In this document: positions 11,190 to 22,710 of the stretch, piece by piece | Layout: the number at the start of each line of letters is the position of its first letter | Numbering within the stretch: position 1 is the first letter of the stretch | NCBI GenBank assembly: GCA_020137815.1 | Contig: CM035353.1 | Coordinates: 2,372,982-2,436,981, forward strand | Reading direction: 5' to 3' | Length of the DNA: 64,000 bases | Source: Hormiphora californensis | Lineage: Eukaryota; Ctenophora; Tentaculata; Cydippida; Pleurobrachiidae | Notes under the pieces: generated by a model | Told to the model about the DNA's origin: nothing | Seen by the model: only the letters and a program-made list of their open reading frames with translations | The model's database searches: none | Program-made: the position numbers and the translations under genes

Positions 11190-14100
11190 ATGGAGACTTT
11201 CAAGTGCCTCCTTATTGCGTTGATCATCGCTGGTCCTATGGTAGAAGGTAAGTCAGGATTCCATGTATTACATGATGTAATGATGTATACTCATTTTATA
11301 AGATGGCGTCGTTGCCATAAGTGAGCGATCATTGCATTGTTCATACAAGGTGCAACAGCACAAAGCGATCATGGCAATAAACGTGCTTATAATTGTTCTA
11401 TCTGCCTGTCGTATATCTTATTTAAATAATATCTTATTAATAATAAGTATAAATAATTCTTAGTGAAGGCAGTAGGGGTCCGGACTTTGGAATAGCACCC
11501 TTCAGCAGTTATACTGCCGTGTAGAGATTTTTGAGCTGAAAAAGAATATATCATTCTTTTTTCTCTACGATACTGTTTTCTATTCATTATGGGCTCATAA
11601 ATGAATGGGGTCTTCTCAAATGCTGACAATTCCCTCAAGCGCGTTTTAATGCTCTCTCCCCGGCTTAGGGGTCACGTGATACGGTCGCTGAGTGCGTGTG
11701 GCTTCTAATTAGCCCCTGCTTACACACGGTTTGTCACTCGATATACATGCTGCACCCCCCTCACTTTATATCATCTCCCACATTTAAAATCAATGTGGAT
11801 TCAGACTGGGACCCAAATAAGAATATGAATATGATTATACTGTTTTAGTTCCTGTTATAGGGATCTGAACAGTGCAGTAATTAATGCACATCGCAAATGG
11901 AACATTTTCAGATCTTTTTAGTACCCCTCCCACATTCTCCCCTCTATAAGTTAGATTTATCAGAACACATGCATTCATTCTTCATTTAACTACTGCAACT
12001 TGGTAGCTTCATGTAGTTATTCTGTGCCCCGCTCGAATGAATAAAAACCAATGAAGATTAATCAGTTGTGTATTCAAGAACAAGATTCGTTACTACTAAA
12101 ACAATTCCAATTAGAGAAAGATCCAGTTTCCGGATTCCGGTCAGTTAACATCTCAATCAGAGTTTGACATGCAACACCAGCTAAAAATCCAGTTTGAGGC
12201 TGAGCTCAAATGCAGAGTTCCGGAACCATACCCCAGCTTCCAAAATACCCCAGCTTCCGAACCAATCAGTCTGAATCACACGTAGTTCCAAGCTATATTA
12301 ATATAGAACATGATGCAGAAGTTCTATCTATTCCATATTTGTTCACATGTCGTTCGGAGATGCACTTAATAACGAAATCGGCTGCCAGAAGATTTCGGAT
12401 TTTTCGAACTATGTCACGAAGAGAGAAGTCCTTGCCCATTTCAGAGCAGTGTGTGCTGAGGATCTCGTTGGTGTAGCCAAATCAGTAAAAACGAACCAGG
12501 CAATTTCCCTTACTGCTGATACCGTGCTCCTTGTACTTGTTAACATGGGACACACCGCTGTTTTGAAAAGATCAGTTGTTGCGTAAGTTTCGTTTTGACT
12601 ATCTCTTTGCAGTTGCTATTATGTATTGGATGGCAACTAAAAATTGTCCCTTCAAATTAGTTAAAAATTCATTTTGAAAAGCTGTGCTTCAAAAGCTAAA
12701 GGGAAGACTCCTCAACCGTTTGAAATTAGGGACAATTTTTAATGCCAACCGTTAATCGTTATATTGTATCATTGTTTATGCTGAGTTTCCTGAAAAACTG
12801 GGAAAAGAGGTGATCGGGGACCTACATGGTGCTAGGTGGATAAACCTGGGGGCAAGAGTCATCCGTCTTTACATCACTCTTCGCCCAACAGACTCCATCT
12901 ACCCAACAGTGAGACGGTTGGCAGACTTTATCGTAGGATTATATTTCAAGGTAAAACAAAAAACAATTTATATCACAGTATTACTATGAATTTCTTTGAG
13001 TATATCTTTGGGATGTATTATTTTATCACTCTGAATTACCACCTTTTTCACACAGGTTTATTCTGATATCAAGTTGAACTGGCGCATAGAGCATGGAGCA
13101 GGCCATATCCTCAACGAGATCATTCTGGTGCGGCAGCACCTTGCCAAGGAGGATGCTGATGTGATCACTAAGAGTATCGGCATCAACTCTTACATGGGTC
13201 ATCCGACCAATGTGCTGATTGCCATGATGGGTAAGTGCCACTTACTAAGTGGTGTCAAAATATTGATTAATCCCTCAAAAATATCACAAAATGTTTACTA
13301 TTATGTTATTAGTGTACTACCGTGTGCGGCAAAAAAAAGGCCCCCCCTAGACCACCATAGTTGCCGATGTGGTGGAGAGCTGTAACTTGGCAGGGTTGCT
13401 CCACTATGTCTATCTTGATCCTGACAGAAAAATCAGAGCTCTAGCTCAAAATTCATTTTCATGAACGGAATGAACTTCTCCGTTCCTTCGATATGAGACC
13501 CCCTCATCATTCAGAATTTTTTGCCCGTCTTTGGCTAACGATTATCTTTGTAATGAGACCAATTTGAGCATAATCTGATTACCAGGAGAGACACAGTGGA
13601 GGGTTTTCCGACCGTCACTCCTGACATGTGATCCAGGCCCGGTCACGTGGTGAAAAGTGGGTTTGGGGTGCTGTTAACATGTCTCAATAACGGATTATTG
13701 CTCTCATATCCCTTGAATATCCCTCCACAATGCTCTCAAGTCACTTTGTGATGCTGATTGATTGGGTTCATGTCACCAGTTCTTGTCAAAGTTCTCAAGC
13801 GGCCCGTGATACGAGATCATTTCATCAAGGAGGGGCCATCTTGTGTCACTAATCAGCCTATCATCTCACATTACACTAGCCAAGGGATCTGGGGTATTTA
13901 AATCTTCAAATGTTCATCAAAATCATTCCCAATCGTTACTTGCAATGCATTTTACACCCGAACAGAGGAACTTCATCTGGCTCAAGAAGGAAACCAACAC
14001 CCTCTACCCCACCATCGAACAGGAGTTCTTTATCAAGTTTGGCCGCCTTCTTGAGCCAGATGAAGTTCCTCTGTTCGGGTGTAAAATGCATTGCAAGTAA

Positions 14101-17100
14101 CGATTGGGAATGATTTTGATGAACATTTGAAGATTTAAATACCCCAGATCCCTTGGCTAGTGTAATGTGAGATGATAGGCTGATTAGTGACACAAGATGG
14201 CCCCTCCTTGATGAAATGATCTCGTATCACGGGCCGCTTGAGAACTTTGACAAGAACTGGTGACATGAACCCAATCAATCAGCATCACAAAGTGACTTGA
14301 GAGCATTGTGGAGGGATATTCAAGGGATATGAGAGCAATAATCCGTTATTGAGACATGTTAACAGCACCCCAAACCCACTTTTCACCACGTGACCGGGCC
14401 TGGATCACATGTCAGGAGTGACGGTCGGAAAACCCTCCACTGTGTCTCTCCTGGTAATCAGATTATGCTCAAATTGGTCTCATTACAAAGATAATCGTTA
14501 GCCAAAGACGGGCAAAAAATTCTGAATGATGAGGGGGTCTCATATCGAAGGAACGGAGAAGTTCATTCCGTTCATGAAAATGAATTTTGAGCTAGAGCTC
14601 TGATTTTTCTGTCAGGATCAAGATAGACATAGTGGAGCAACCCTGCCAAGTTACAGCTCTCCACCACATCGGCAACTATGGTGGTCTAGGGGGGGCCTTT
14701 TTTTTGCCGCACACGGTATGTTCTAAAACTGATATACTATGCCTTCCCAGGCCAAGATGAGTTTAGTGTCAGAAAAGAAGCTGTGGATATTATTTCTGAC
14801 ATCAGGAAGTATCGACAACAGGGCGTTCAACAAACCTCTGTTGAACTTTAAGGCAACAAAACTGTCTGAGCTGTGTCATATGAAGAAAGTAAGTTACTAC
14901 TCTACAATGTTTAAATCAGTTTTTTGTTACCCTATTGCCCTAGTGACTAAAAAGGATATCAATTTATAGGACAGGATAGAGTTCAAAGGGAGATGGACGT
15001 TCCTTGGACACACGGGCAAGGTTCACCTAATACAGGAGCCGCCAATGGTGAGAGGCAAGGATCTCCTACAATATCTACGTTCACCATTGCGTTCAGAAGT
15101 TCCCTGCCACACTCAGGTACTACTTTGATTTGACTTTTCATTATATTTAGTCAGTTCTAAATTCCGATTCCTCCAAATTTAATTCATTATGTTATGACTA
15201 AATTACATCCCCTATTCTTCCTCTCAGGCAGTGGAACGAAACGTGGCCCTGACTTCCCAATGTGTCAAATCTGTATCGTCAAAGAAGGGCCAAATAGGGC
15301 AAGTTCTGGCCGTAGTAAGTAACAGGAAGGCCTATCCTGGGAAAGTTAGGGTATATAAGAGGCAAAAACACATGATGGATGATTTGTAGGGTGAAGTTTT
15401 TTGAACTGGTACTAGTAGTAAGATTATAATATATGTAATGCTTGTATTATATTAGTGGATCTGATAAGAGCTGATATTCATCCATGTTGATTCTAATTTT
15501 AATTTAACTCCTATGGAGCACTATAATATATAAATCGTTTGAAGTATTTTAATATTGTGTAAAAATCATTGATTCATTAGGAATAGGAACTAAAACAGTA
15601 TAACCATATTCATATTTTTATTCGGGTCCCATTCTGAATCCACATTGATTTTAAATGTGAGAGATATATAGTGAGGGGGTGCAGCATGTATATCGAGTGA
15701 CAAACCGTGTGTAAGCAGGGGCTAATTAGAAGCCACACGCACTCAGCGACCGTATCACGTGACCCCTAAGCCGGGGAGAGAGCAGTAAAACGCGCTTGAG
15801 GGAATTGTCAGCATTTGAGAAGACCCCATTCATTTATGAGCCCATAATGAATAGAAAACAGTATCGTAGAGAAAAAAGAATGATATATTCTTTTTCAGCT
15901 CAAAAATCTCTACACGGCAGTATAACTGCTGAAGGGTGCTATTCCAAAGTCCGGACCCCTATGAAGGCAGCAGCTACTTTATATGAGTTATTCTAGTTAC
16001 ATATTATGATTCCCGCAGCGTGGACTCCTGTTCAGCGTGATCATATCTTCCCATTTGAGCTGGAGAGTACCCCTATTCAAATCAAAACGAACTCTGCTCA
16101 TGGAAGTGGGAAACACATTTGGATGGGGGCGATATCTGTTGATAAGTATATTGGAGCGTTAGTAGTTAAGTTCTCTACTCCACGTATGAAATACTACATT
16201 TCTGGCTGTAACTCTTACACCCACTTTCCTGATGCTGCACTGCAACCACCAGAGGAGGTGGAAAAGACTTGGACCATTCGGAAGACAAGCACCAGTGTCA
16301 GTATAGAATGTAACGGAGTGCATGTTCTATACTACCGATTCAGTGAGAGTACTAAAAGTACTTGTACGCCAAGCTGGGGAGGAGATGTAGTGAAGATAAA
16401 TTTTTTAGCCCGCGGCTATGACACCGCGTCAGTTAGCTATCGAGCAAAGCCAGGTAAATAACTATAAGTAGTTTTTTAATAACTATAAGTAGTTTCGGGT
16501 TTTTTTAGTGGCGTTTTGTCCTTCATGACACTGCATGATATGTCACAAACTCGTGTATCTGGATAATCTAGCAGGTCACCCGCCTAAAACCCATGAATTG
16601 TTATATATAAGCCGGGCCCGCTTTTTTTGGAGAAGTTTAGGGGAAAGGGATGGGGTCACCTTTGCTCTAGTCCAAATTCATTACTCATTTTAATCTATAT
16701 ATAGATGATAAAAAAGACAAGGTAGAAATGAGAGCAGCCGAGATAACTAATTTTATAATTCCTTCAGCGTGGAATCCTGTTCAGCGTGATCTTATCATCC
16801 CATTTGATCTGGAGAGAAACCCCCTTCAAATCAAAACGAACTCCTCAAGTGGGGACGAGATTCGCGTGACTATGAAAACTGCGGGTGGAGAGAACATTGG
16901 ATTGGTGGCGGTTCGGTTTGGCGCTCCTGCATCGATGGAATTCAAAATAACAAAATGTACTTATAATGACAATTTTGTTGTTGTCGCGACGCAACCCCTA
17001 GAGGAGGTGGACAAGGTCTGGACATTTCGAAAGACAAACACCAGTCTCAGTATAGAGTGCAACGAGGTGGATATTTGGAAATTCTCGTTTGCCAAAAAAG

Positions 17101-18641
17101 CTCAATGTTTATCATTGTGGGGTGGAGATGTAGTGGAGAAGATAGCGTTTGTCAGTGGCCATGACAGTGCCTCTATAAGCTACCGAGAAAAGACAGGTAC
17201 ATATTAGGGAGAAAGTAAATACATACAACTAATATTAGGGTGATTCATAATGATTGATCCTTGGTTATTTCACTAAGAAATACTTGTCAGAATGAGATGC
17301 GGGTTGTTTTATCGGATCAAGGAGACGAAATATAGCTGATTAGCACACTAATTATCTGATTTTACGGTCAAAAGCATTTTTGTGCCGATATTTGCAAAAT
17401 TTGGTCTGATTAGCGCCTCACGTCCCGTTTTTGGGCTCCTAAAGTTAGCAAATCATTTCAAATTGTCTGGAAACTTCACTAAACGATAGCGTCAATGCCA
17501 TTTAAACAAGAAACAAGTTTTTTGTTACCAGTTGGAGGCTAATTTTTTTGTAGAGTGCCAAAATACTCGTAAAAATACTGTCTGGCGCCGCGACCCATCT
17601 GAGCACACTATCAAATTGGGGTCTGGCGCCGCCAGACAGTAAAAATAAGAAATTTTTGATCTGAAAAAACAGCCATTTTGGAGATCAGTTTTATAAAACC
17701 ATACCTATCAAAGATAACGAATGATAACATCAATATTATTATTGATACACCTTAGCAATGGTTCGATCTAAGTTTTCTAGTGCTTGAAATGTTAATTTAT
17801 GAATATTTGGTCTGGCAAGCGCTGCTGGTAGTCAAAAGATGAAAAAATAACGCCATTTCTTAAAACCCTTGCCAGAGCCGAGTTTTGAATTTTTGTTGTT
17901 CGATTTTGGGCTCATTTTAAAGCTAAAACTATGGTCTAAGATATTGATGCGGTCACATATCAATATACACTAAGATTTTAACGCCAGAACTTGAAATGTG
18001 GCACCCCATTTTCTGACATGAGACCGTACCTTCGACAACACTTTAATATTTCTGGTTTCAAGATGGCGATATATCTTCAACTGGAATATAGAAACTGTTT
18101 TCCAATCGCAAAATGTCCATACTAAACGATAAAGCATGTATTATTTGGTTCTGACTCGAGATTTGGGAGTCATTAGCCAAGGATCAATCATTATGAATCA
18201 CCCTAATATTACTTATTAGTTCACTAATTACTCAAAATGGACGGCGTCCGAGCTATTATATTTATAGCATGTCTATCAATTTAAACAAGTTAGTTCAGTT
18301 TACAATTGTTTCAATACAATTCATTTGTATTGAAACAATTGTAAACTGAACTAACTTGTTTAAATTGTAATAGCTCCTCACAACCGTGAGTAGAGCACTG
18401 TTCGAGACAAGGACCGTCAATACTAGCATGTCTATCTAACAATTCCTTATCATTCCATCAGTTTGTTATGGGTATCCAGTGGTAGGATCAGTACAGGGAA
18501 CTCTAAATGAAACAGAACCAGAACAAACAGTCAACATCACCTGTATCACTCATCACCTTCTAGAGGGTACCTCACAGATGACGTGTGATAAATACGGAAT
18601 GTGGACTACTGATCTTCCCATATGCAGAATAGCATACAGTA
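11190..18641 (+). CDS. Modular secreted or surface protein: signal peptide, two repeat modules, sushi/CCP module (3' end not found)
   Basis: Exons 11190-11247 (signal peptide from ATG: METFKCLLIALIIAGPMVE), 16019-16453, 16768-17196 and 18462-18641. All internal exons start and end in phase 1 (435, 429 and 180 bp), the classic pattern for shuffled extracellular modules. The two middle exons each encode one ~143-residue module sharing WxPVQRD, QIKTNS, VxKTWTIRKT-like, SIECN, WGGDVV and SxSYR words. The family name is not known to me. The last exon is a sushi/CCP domain: Cys-Tyr-Gly start, ITC, MTCDKYGMW and LPIC. The protein is probably secreted or membrane-tethered with an adhesive or recognition role. 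Intron 1 is enlarged by a 4.5-kb transposon and the last intron by a 1-kb one. A GTGAGT donor after the sushi exon shows that more exons exist or existed; none was recognised downstream. Confidence 0.7.
12169..15389 (+). CDS. Multi-exon gene inside the TIR transposon, 'CHTQAVER' family of unknown function
   Basis: Exons: possible start at ATG 12169, then about 12320-12582, 12786-12950, 13056-13230, 14751-14888, 14970-15116 and 15228-15389 (TAG). Introns have good GTAAG donors. The C-terminal part contains KGRWTFLGHTGKVHLIQEPP and, across the last splice, CHTQ|AVERNVALTSQCVKSV, ending VSNRKAYPGK. I recall CHTQAVER-like proteins as lineage-expanded, uncharacterised families in cnidarian and arthropod genomes; their presence between TIRs points to a transposon protein. 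One extra base at about 14845-14852 (TTGAACTTTAAGG) breaks the frame of exon 14751-14888, and the join between the second and third exons is also out of phase. The copy is therefore either dead or affected by assembly error. Confidence 0.6.
13320..14716. mobile_element. Foldback derived from the 5' end of a Tc1/mariner-type element (671-bp perfect arms)
   Basis: Arms 13320-13990 and 14046-14716 are the same length and identical in every stretch compared, around a 55-bp loop. Ends CCGTGTGCGGC/GCCGCACACGG are flanked by TA on both sides, as for Tc1/mariner insertion. The frame running through one arm into the loop encodes FTPEQRNFIWLKK...TIEQEFFIKFGR, resembling the N-terminal helix-turn-helix of transposases. 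The unit is therefore an inverted duplication of an element's 5' end, with no catalytic domain left. It lies in an intron of the CHTQAVER gene, so any transcript across it would fold into a very long hairpin. Confidence 0.85.
17237..18204. mobile_element. 968-bp non-autonomous DNA transposon
   Basis: Inverted ends AGGGTGATTCATAATGATTG and complement (about 28 bp) at 17237 and 18204, flanked by AATATT on both sides. No coding frame. It lies in the intron between the second module exon and the sushi exon. A smaller element (17578-17639) is nested inside. Confidence 0.75.
17578..17639. repeat. 62-bp hairpin MITE (CTGTCTGGCG family)
   Basis: Begins CTGTCTGGCGCCGCGACCC and ends CGCCAGACAG, flanked by TA on both sides as in Tc1/mariner insertion. 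Relatives at 22156-22220, in an exon of the first gene at 2878-2912, and diverged at about 4396. Confidence 0.7.
18277..18367. repeat. Perfect palindrome, 43-bp arms, 5-nt loop
   Basis: 18277-18319 is the exact reverse complement of 18325-18367. It lies in the intron before the sushi exon, just outside the 968-bp transposon. It would extrude or form a stable RNA hairpin. Confidence 0.85.
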
Positions 18642-18693
18642 GTGAGTGTTCTGCAGATAGATCGGGAAATCTGCATTTGCAGCAGACGTAGTC

Positions 18694-18834
18694 TTAGTGA
18701 CATTGACACCTGGCGCAGTTGGTGACATAGACACCGTGCGCGACCAAGATTGAGCTCACACACAGCGAGCACGCACTAGGTGTCAATGTCACCAACTGGA
18801 GCCAGGGGGTCGCGCCATGTGTCTATGTCACCAA
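18694..18834. mobile_element. 141-bp MITE with 9-bp target duplication (outer)
   Basis: Ends TTAGTGACATTGACAC and the complement GTGTCTATGTCACCAA; perfect 9-bp direct repeat GACGTAGTC (18685-18693 and 18835-18843). It interrupts the AGACGTA element and is itself interrupted by 18719-18795. Confidence 0.85.
18719..18795. mobile_element. 77-bp MITE nested in its own family member (inner)
   Basis: Ends TTGGTGACATAGACACC / GGTGTCAATGTCACCAA, the same termini as the element at 19933. The flanks CTGGCGCAG and CTGGAGCCA look like a worn 9-bp duplication. Confidence 0.7.
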
Positions 18835-19256
18835 GACGTAGTCCAGACATAGCCTACATGCGTACTACAGACGTATATTCTGCAGACGTATTAAGTCTAG
18901 ACGGATCTTTCTTCAGAGTACGTACTTGAGACGTAATCAGACGTACTATAGGGACGTATTGCATTGCAGACGTACTAGGGAAGTACTGCAAGCAGACGTA
19001 CTTGAGACGTATTGAAATTTGAATTTTGCCTACTCCTTCTCAATTCATCTAATTACGTCTAAAACTGCAGAGATTTGATCAGACGATATGTCTGAAATCC
19101 TAAAAACGTACTTCTTACGTACGTCTAACGTACGTCTCAAGTACGTCTAAGGAAAAATCCGTTTAGACGTAATAAGGGATCGCGACGTCTGTAGAACGTC
19201 TAGATTATGTCTCGATTATGGCTGGACTACGTCTGCCGCAAATGCAGATTTGCCGA

Positions 19257-19747
19257 GAAATCTTTATCTGAAACGTCATGTAATTAGTATTTTGACTAAT
19301 TGTATGACACTTCTCTTCGAGATTAACAATTGTATGCTGTTGCTGACTGCAGCTGGTGTGCTAAAAGTAGAACATGCTCACTCAATATACCCTTCACAAA
19401 GATATCTAGGGCAATTATTGAGCCCGTCAACGTTAAAATTAAAATTAAAATTTGACGTTTTTGGTCATAACTCTGCCATTTCTTGGCAAAATTGCTTCAT
19501 TTTGGGCTCTTTGGAAAGAGGGCATCGAGCCCGTTCTGAAGAGCTCAAGAAACTTAAAATCGCTGCGGAGTGTGCGTAATGTGCACGTTAAAATTTTAAA
19601 ATTTTAACGCACACATTTTGCACTATAACGCTGCGCACTTTGCGCGGATTTCAAGTTTCTTGGGCTGTTCAGAACGGGCTCGATGCCCTCTTTCCAAAGA
19701 GCCCAAAATGAAGCAATTTTGCCAAGAAATGGCAGAGTTAATTTTAA
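19257..19747. repeat. Foldback with ~130-bp arms
   Basis: Arms about 19466-19596 and 19600-19747 are imperfect inverted copies (for example CTTTGGAAAGAGGGCATCGA and its complement) meeting at a TTTTAAAATTTTAA core. No gene. Confidence 0.7.
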
Positions 19748-19760
19748 CCTGTGTGCTGAC

Positions 19761-19924
<164 letters not shown>

Positions 19925-19932
19925 GGGAGGTT

Positions 19933-20787
19933 TTGGTGACATAGACACCGTGCGCGACCACGATTGAGCTCACACACAGGTGTCTGCTCCGCCTCAAAAA
20001 GGGTCGTTTCTTTCAAGGGATGTTGCACGCGATCCACTGGACCGATTTGCATCCGGTTTGTCGCAAAAGACTACAAATGATCCTAATATACTGGAAAATA
20101 CCCGAGAAGTTTGTCTGTCAACAGAAAGTGGGTCAAAATTGACACTGAAGTCAAACCTATAATCTGGCTTCCGAGAGTTTCTGCACTACGCCCATGCGAT
20201 TTAGAAGATATTGGGAGATGCTGTAAAACTAGATATATTTTCGTGAGATTTTTATTTTCCCTGCAGGGCCCTGACGACTTCACCAGCGTACCAGGAGTCG
20301 CTGGTGAAGGAGTAGTTCACTCCTGGTACGCTGGTGAAGTCTTCAGGGACCACCAGAAGCCCTAGTCTAGGCCAATCCGCGAAAATTAATGCCCTCGAAA
20401 ATATCTAGTTTTACAGTATGTTGATGCAATTAGCATCAGCTATTAATGCCGGGTATTTTCCAGTACTCACAAGAGTTCAACCTATCTTCTGATACCCTCA
20501 GATTCATTCTACACCGTCTGGGAGTGGTGCAAAAAGGCTCGGAAGCCAGATTATAGATTTGACTTCAGTGTCAATTTTGACCTGCACTTCCTGTTGACAG
20601 ACAAACTTCTCGGGTATTTTCCAGTAAACTAGGACCAATTTGTAGTCTTTTGCGACAAACCGGATGTAAATCGGTCCAGTGGATCACGTGCAATTTGGCT
20701 TGAAAGACACGACCCTATCATGTGCGAGCTCGATCTCGGTCGCTGCGCGACCTCGATCTCGCACGCACTAGGTGTCAATGTCACCAA
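19933..20787. mobile_element. 855-bp foldback transposon with 9-bp target duplication
   Basis: TIR TTGGTGACATAGACACC / GGTGTCAATGTCACCAA, flanked by GGGGAGGTT (19924-19932 and 20788-20796). The interior is a long imperfect inverted repeat (for example TTTGTCTGTCAACAG at about 20110 against CTGTTGACAGACAAA at 20592). A perfect hairpin GACTTCACCAGCGTACCAGG... with a 20-nt loop is at 20275-20341. No credible gene; the small MITE at 18719 is a deletion derivative. Confidence 0.85.
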
Positions 20788-20796
20788 GGGGAGGTT

Positions 20797-21374
20797 GTAT
20801 TTCTAATAATTTTACAAAAAAGTATCTCGGCCCCCTTGCGGCAGCACCTCGGAAATATTATCTCCGGGAGATAACTGTGCCTGTTTGAGATGTTTGATCT
20901 CTCTGTATGGACATTGGGCAAATAGCGATTTGCGGGAGACGTAGTATAGAAGTAGTAGTGACGTATTATAGGCGTATCATAGACGTTTTACCGACAGACG
21001 TATTATCGACAGACGTACTCGAAGACGTACTAAAGACGTAGTCAGACGTGGTATAGACGCTTTATTTTTCTGTACTGGGGGAAATTCATCCTCCCGGTAA
21101 ATCGAGGGGTCCCACTGTATTACCGGTTACAAGTCATTTTTTAGGAAACTGAGACATAACAAAGGTTTTCAACTTGCATTGTACAGGGTGTCCCACTTTC
21201 TTTGCGTGACCTGTGATTTTGGGTCATGAACGGGCTCCATTAATTTAATGATTAAATTAATCAAATCTCATCAAAAATAGGTCAAAATGGTTCTAACAAA
21301 AACCAGTGTTCTAGAGAATTGTCTGCCGAACATCCTGGTTACAAGATTAACGCTCCAAGTCTTACCAATATCGT
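20797..21374. other. Transposon debris
   Basis: Contains the second AGACGTA cluster (20939-21062) and the right end of a pogo-like MITE (21077-21112, CCGGTAAATCGAGG...CACTGTA). No gene seen. Confidence 0.5.
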
Positions 21375-21856
21375 CTTAAAGTGAGAGTGGACCGAATCAG
21401 AATTTGAAAATTTTGTAGTAGGTAGTAGAGATTAGCTTTCTGAGCATTTTGCGTTTTTGCCGCTCAAAATCGACCCACCCATCACTGAGATATTTTTGTT
21501 ATGTTGGGAGAATTCCTGCTGGATCAGTATTTATCAAACAGGATAGAAACAATCCTTGTGTTTTACTAACACATTCTTTAAATTTTTGATATGCTGGCTT
21601 GCATTGCCCCATGCTTCTGTGCATAGTCATGTCAACCTCACTGCTTATATTCAGAATGTGTTAGTAAAACGCCATGAATGTTTCTATTCTGTTTTATACA
21701 TACTGATTAAACAGGAGTTCTCCCAACATAACAAAAATATCTCAGTGATGGGTGGGTCGATTTTGAGCGGCAAAAATGCAAAATGCTCAGAAAGCTAATC
21801 TCTACTACCTACAACAAACTTGTCCAATTCTGATTCGGTCCACTCTCACTTTAAAG
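21375..21856. mobile_element. Foldback element, ~200-bp arms
   Basis: CTTAAAGTGAGAGTGGACCG at the left end is complementary to the right end at 21856. The arms continue inward through TGAGCATTTTGC and GTTATGTTGGGAGAA to ACTAACACATTCT. The central ~75 bp are unique. No coding capacity. Confidence 0.7.
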
Positions 21857-22026
21857 TCGAAAATACGTGTTCATGAAATCCGACCGGGGTTCACGTTGGG
21901 GTGCCAAAAACACCAAAAAAATTTGCCACTCCAACCGAAGTGAAGAAAGTGCCCAAAATGACCACGCCCTTTTACCTGTATTTTCAGCTTTGACCAAAAA
22001 TAGCAACTTTGCTTTGGATTGGAGTA

Positions 22027-22240
22027 CAGTCGGACCCCGATTTACCGGGATGATAAACTTCCCCTGATATAGAAAATTGACGTTATTTTACCCCGATATA
22101 CCGGGCACCCCGATTTGCTGGGCAAAACCCTTTCCCCCGAGGATCCCGGTAAATCCTGTCTGGCGCCGCGACCCATCTGAGCGCACTGAGAATCAAATGG
22201 GGTATGGCGCCGCCATACAGGGTAAATTGGGGTCCGACTG
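22027..22240. mobile_element. pogo-like MITE containing a second nested hairpin repeat
   Basis: Ends CAGTCGGACCCCGATTTA and TAAATTGGGGTCCGACTG, each flanked by TA. Internal words CCCCGATATACCGGG and CCTTTCCCCCGAGG are shared with copies at 42007 and 50518. The CTGTCTGGCG hairpin repeat sits inside at 22156-22220. Termini of this type suggest mobilisation by a pogo/Tigger-like transposase. Confidence 0.8.
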
Positions 22241-22275
22241 TACCAACAATGAAAAATGAACTTTGAGTTTTGACC

Positions 22276-22340
22276 GGTAGGCGGACTCTAGTGCCAACGG
22301 ACTCTATATCTAAACCCAAGGAGGACTCTATATCTAAAAG
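22276..22340. repeat. Isolated end of the 772-bp TIR family
   Basis: GGTAGGCGGACTCTAGTGCC followed by two AGGACTCTATATCTAAA words matches the inverted right end of the complete element at 49605-50376. Only one end is present here. Confidence 0.65.
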
Positions 22341-22710
22341 CGGACTCTTTATCTGCAGTTAGACTTTGAAAAAAAATTAGATAAAGATTCCGGCGCGACG
22401 CCAGACAATTCATTCTGAAGAATGGTCGGAAATGAATAAAAAAGTCTAAAGGGTTCCGACCTTTCTTAAAAATTATTTTGCTCATGGTGGGTTCCAGAGA
22501 CTTGAGAGAGGGTCCGGGGTGGAGCAATGCAAATGTTGGGACATCAAAGCTTCAAAGCAGAGTTTGAGTTTCCCGCAAAAAGTAGGCATGCCATGGCACA
22601 TGCTATTGTGCGCGCACCATGCGCGACAAATTTTGACGAGATTTCCATTCAGGTCAAAGGTCGGCGCGTTACGTCAGGTTGTAGTCGAGTTTATGTGACC
22701 GCCAAAGTGT

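Larger units (their letters stand above)
11473..15961 (+). mobile_element. 4.5-kb TIR transposon with 9-bp target duplication, carrying an intron-containing gene
   Basis: Inverted repeats of about 380 bp (11473-~11856 and ~15581-15961) begin TAGGGGTCCGGACTTTGG and are nearly identical. A perfect 9-bp direct repeat TGAAGGCAG flanks the element (11464-11472 and 15962-15970). It sits in intron 1 of the modular secreted-protein gene. Long TIRs and a 9-bp duplication are Mutator-like traits, but no MuDR transposase is recognisable. The only gene inside is the multi-exon frame at 12169-15389. A mariner foldback (13320-14716) inserted later into that gene's intron; without it the element is about 3.1 kb. 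Confidence 0.85.
18662..19256. mobile_element. TIR element packed with AGACGTA subterminal motifs
   Basis: Ends TCGGGAAATCTGCATTTGC and the complement TGCAGATTTGCCGA are inverted over about 30 bp. The interior holds more than a dozen AGACGTA/TACGTCT words in both orientations and irregular spacing, as seen for subterminal transposase-binding repeats. A second cluster lies at about 20939-21062. Two smaller MITEs are nested near its left end. No coding frame. Confidence 0.6.

Noticed and set aside
13843-14193. Two overlapping ~85-codon frames on opposite strands with the same N-terminal sequence
   Set aside because: They are mirror images produced by the foldback at 13320-14716, not two genes. 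Only the helix-turn-helix piece in the loop has meaning.
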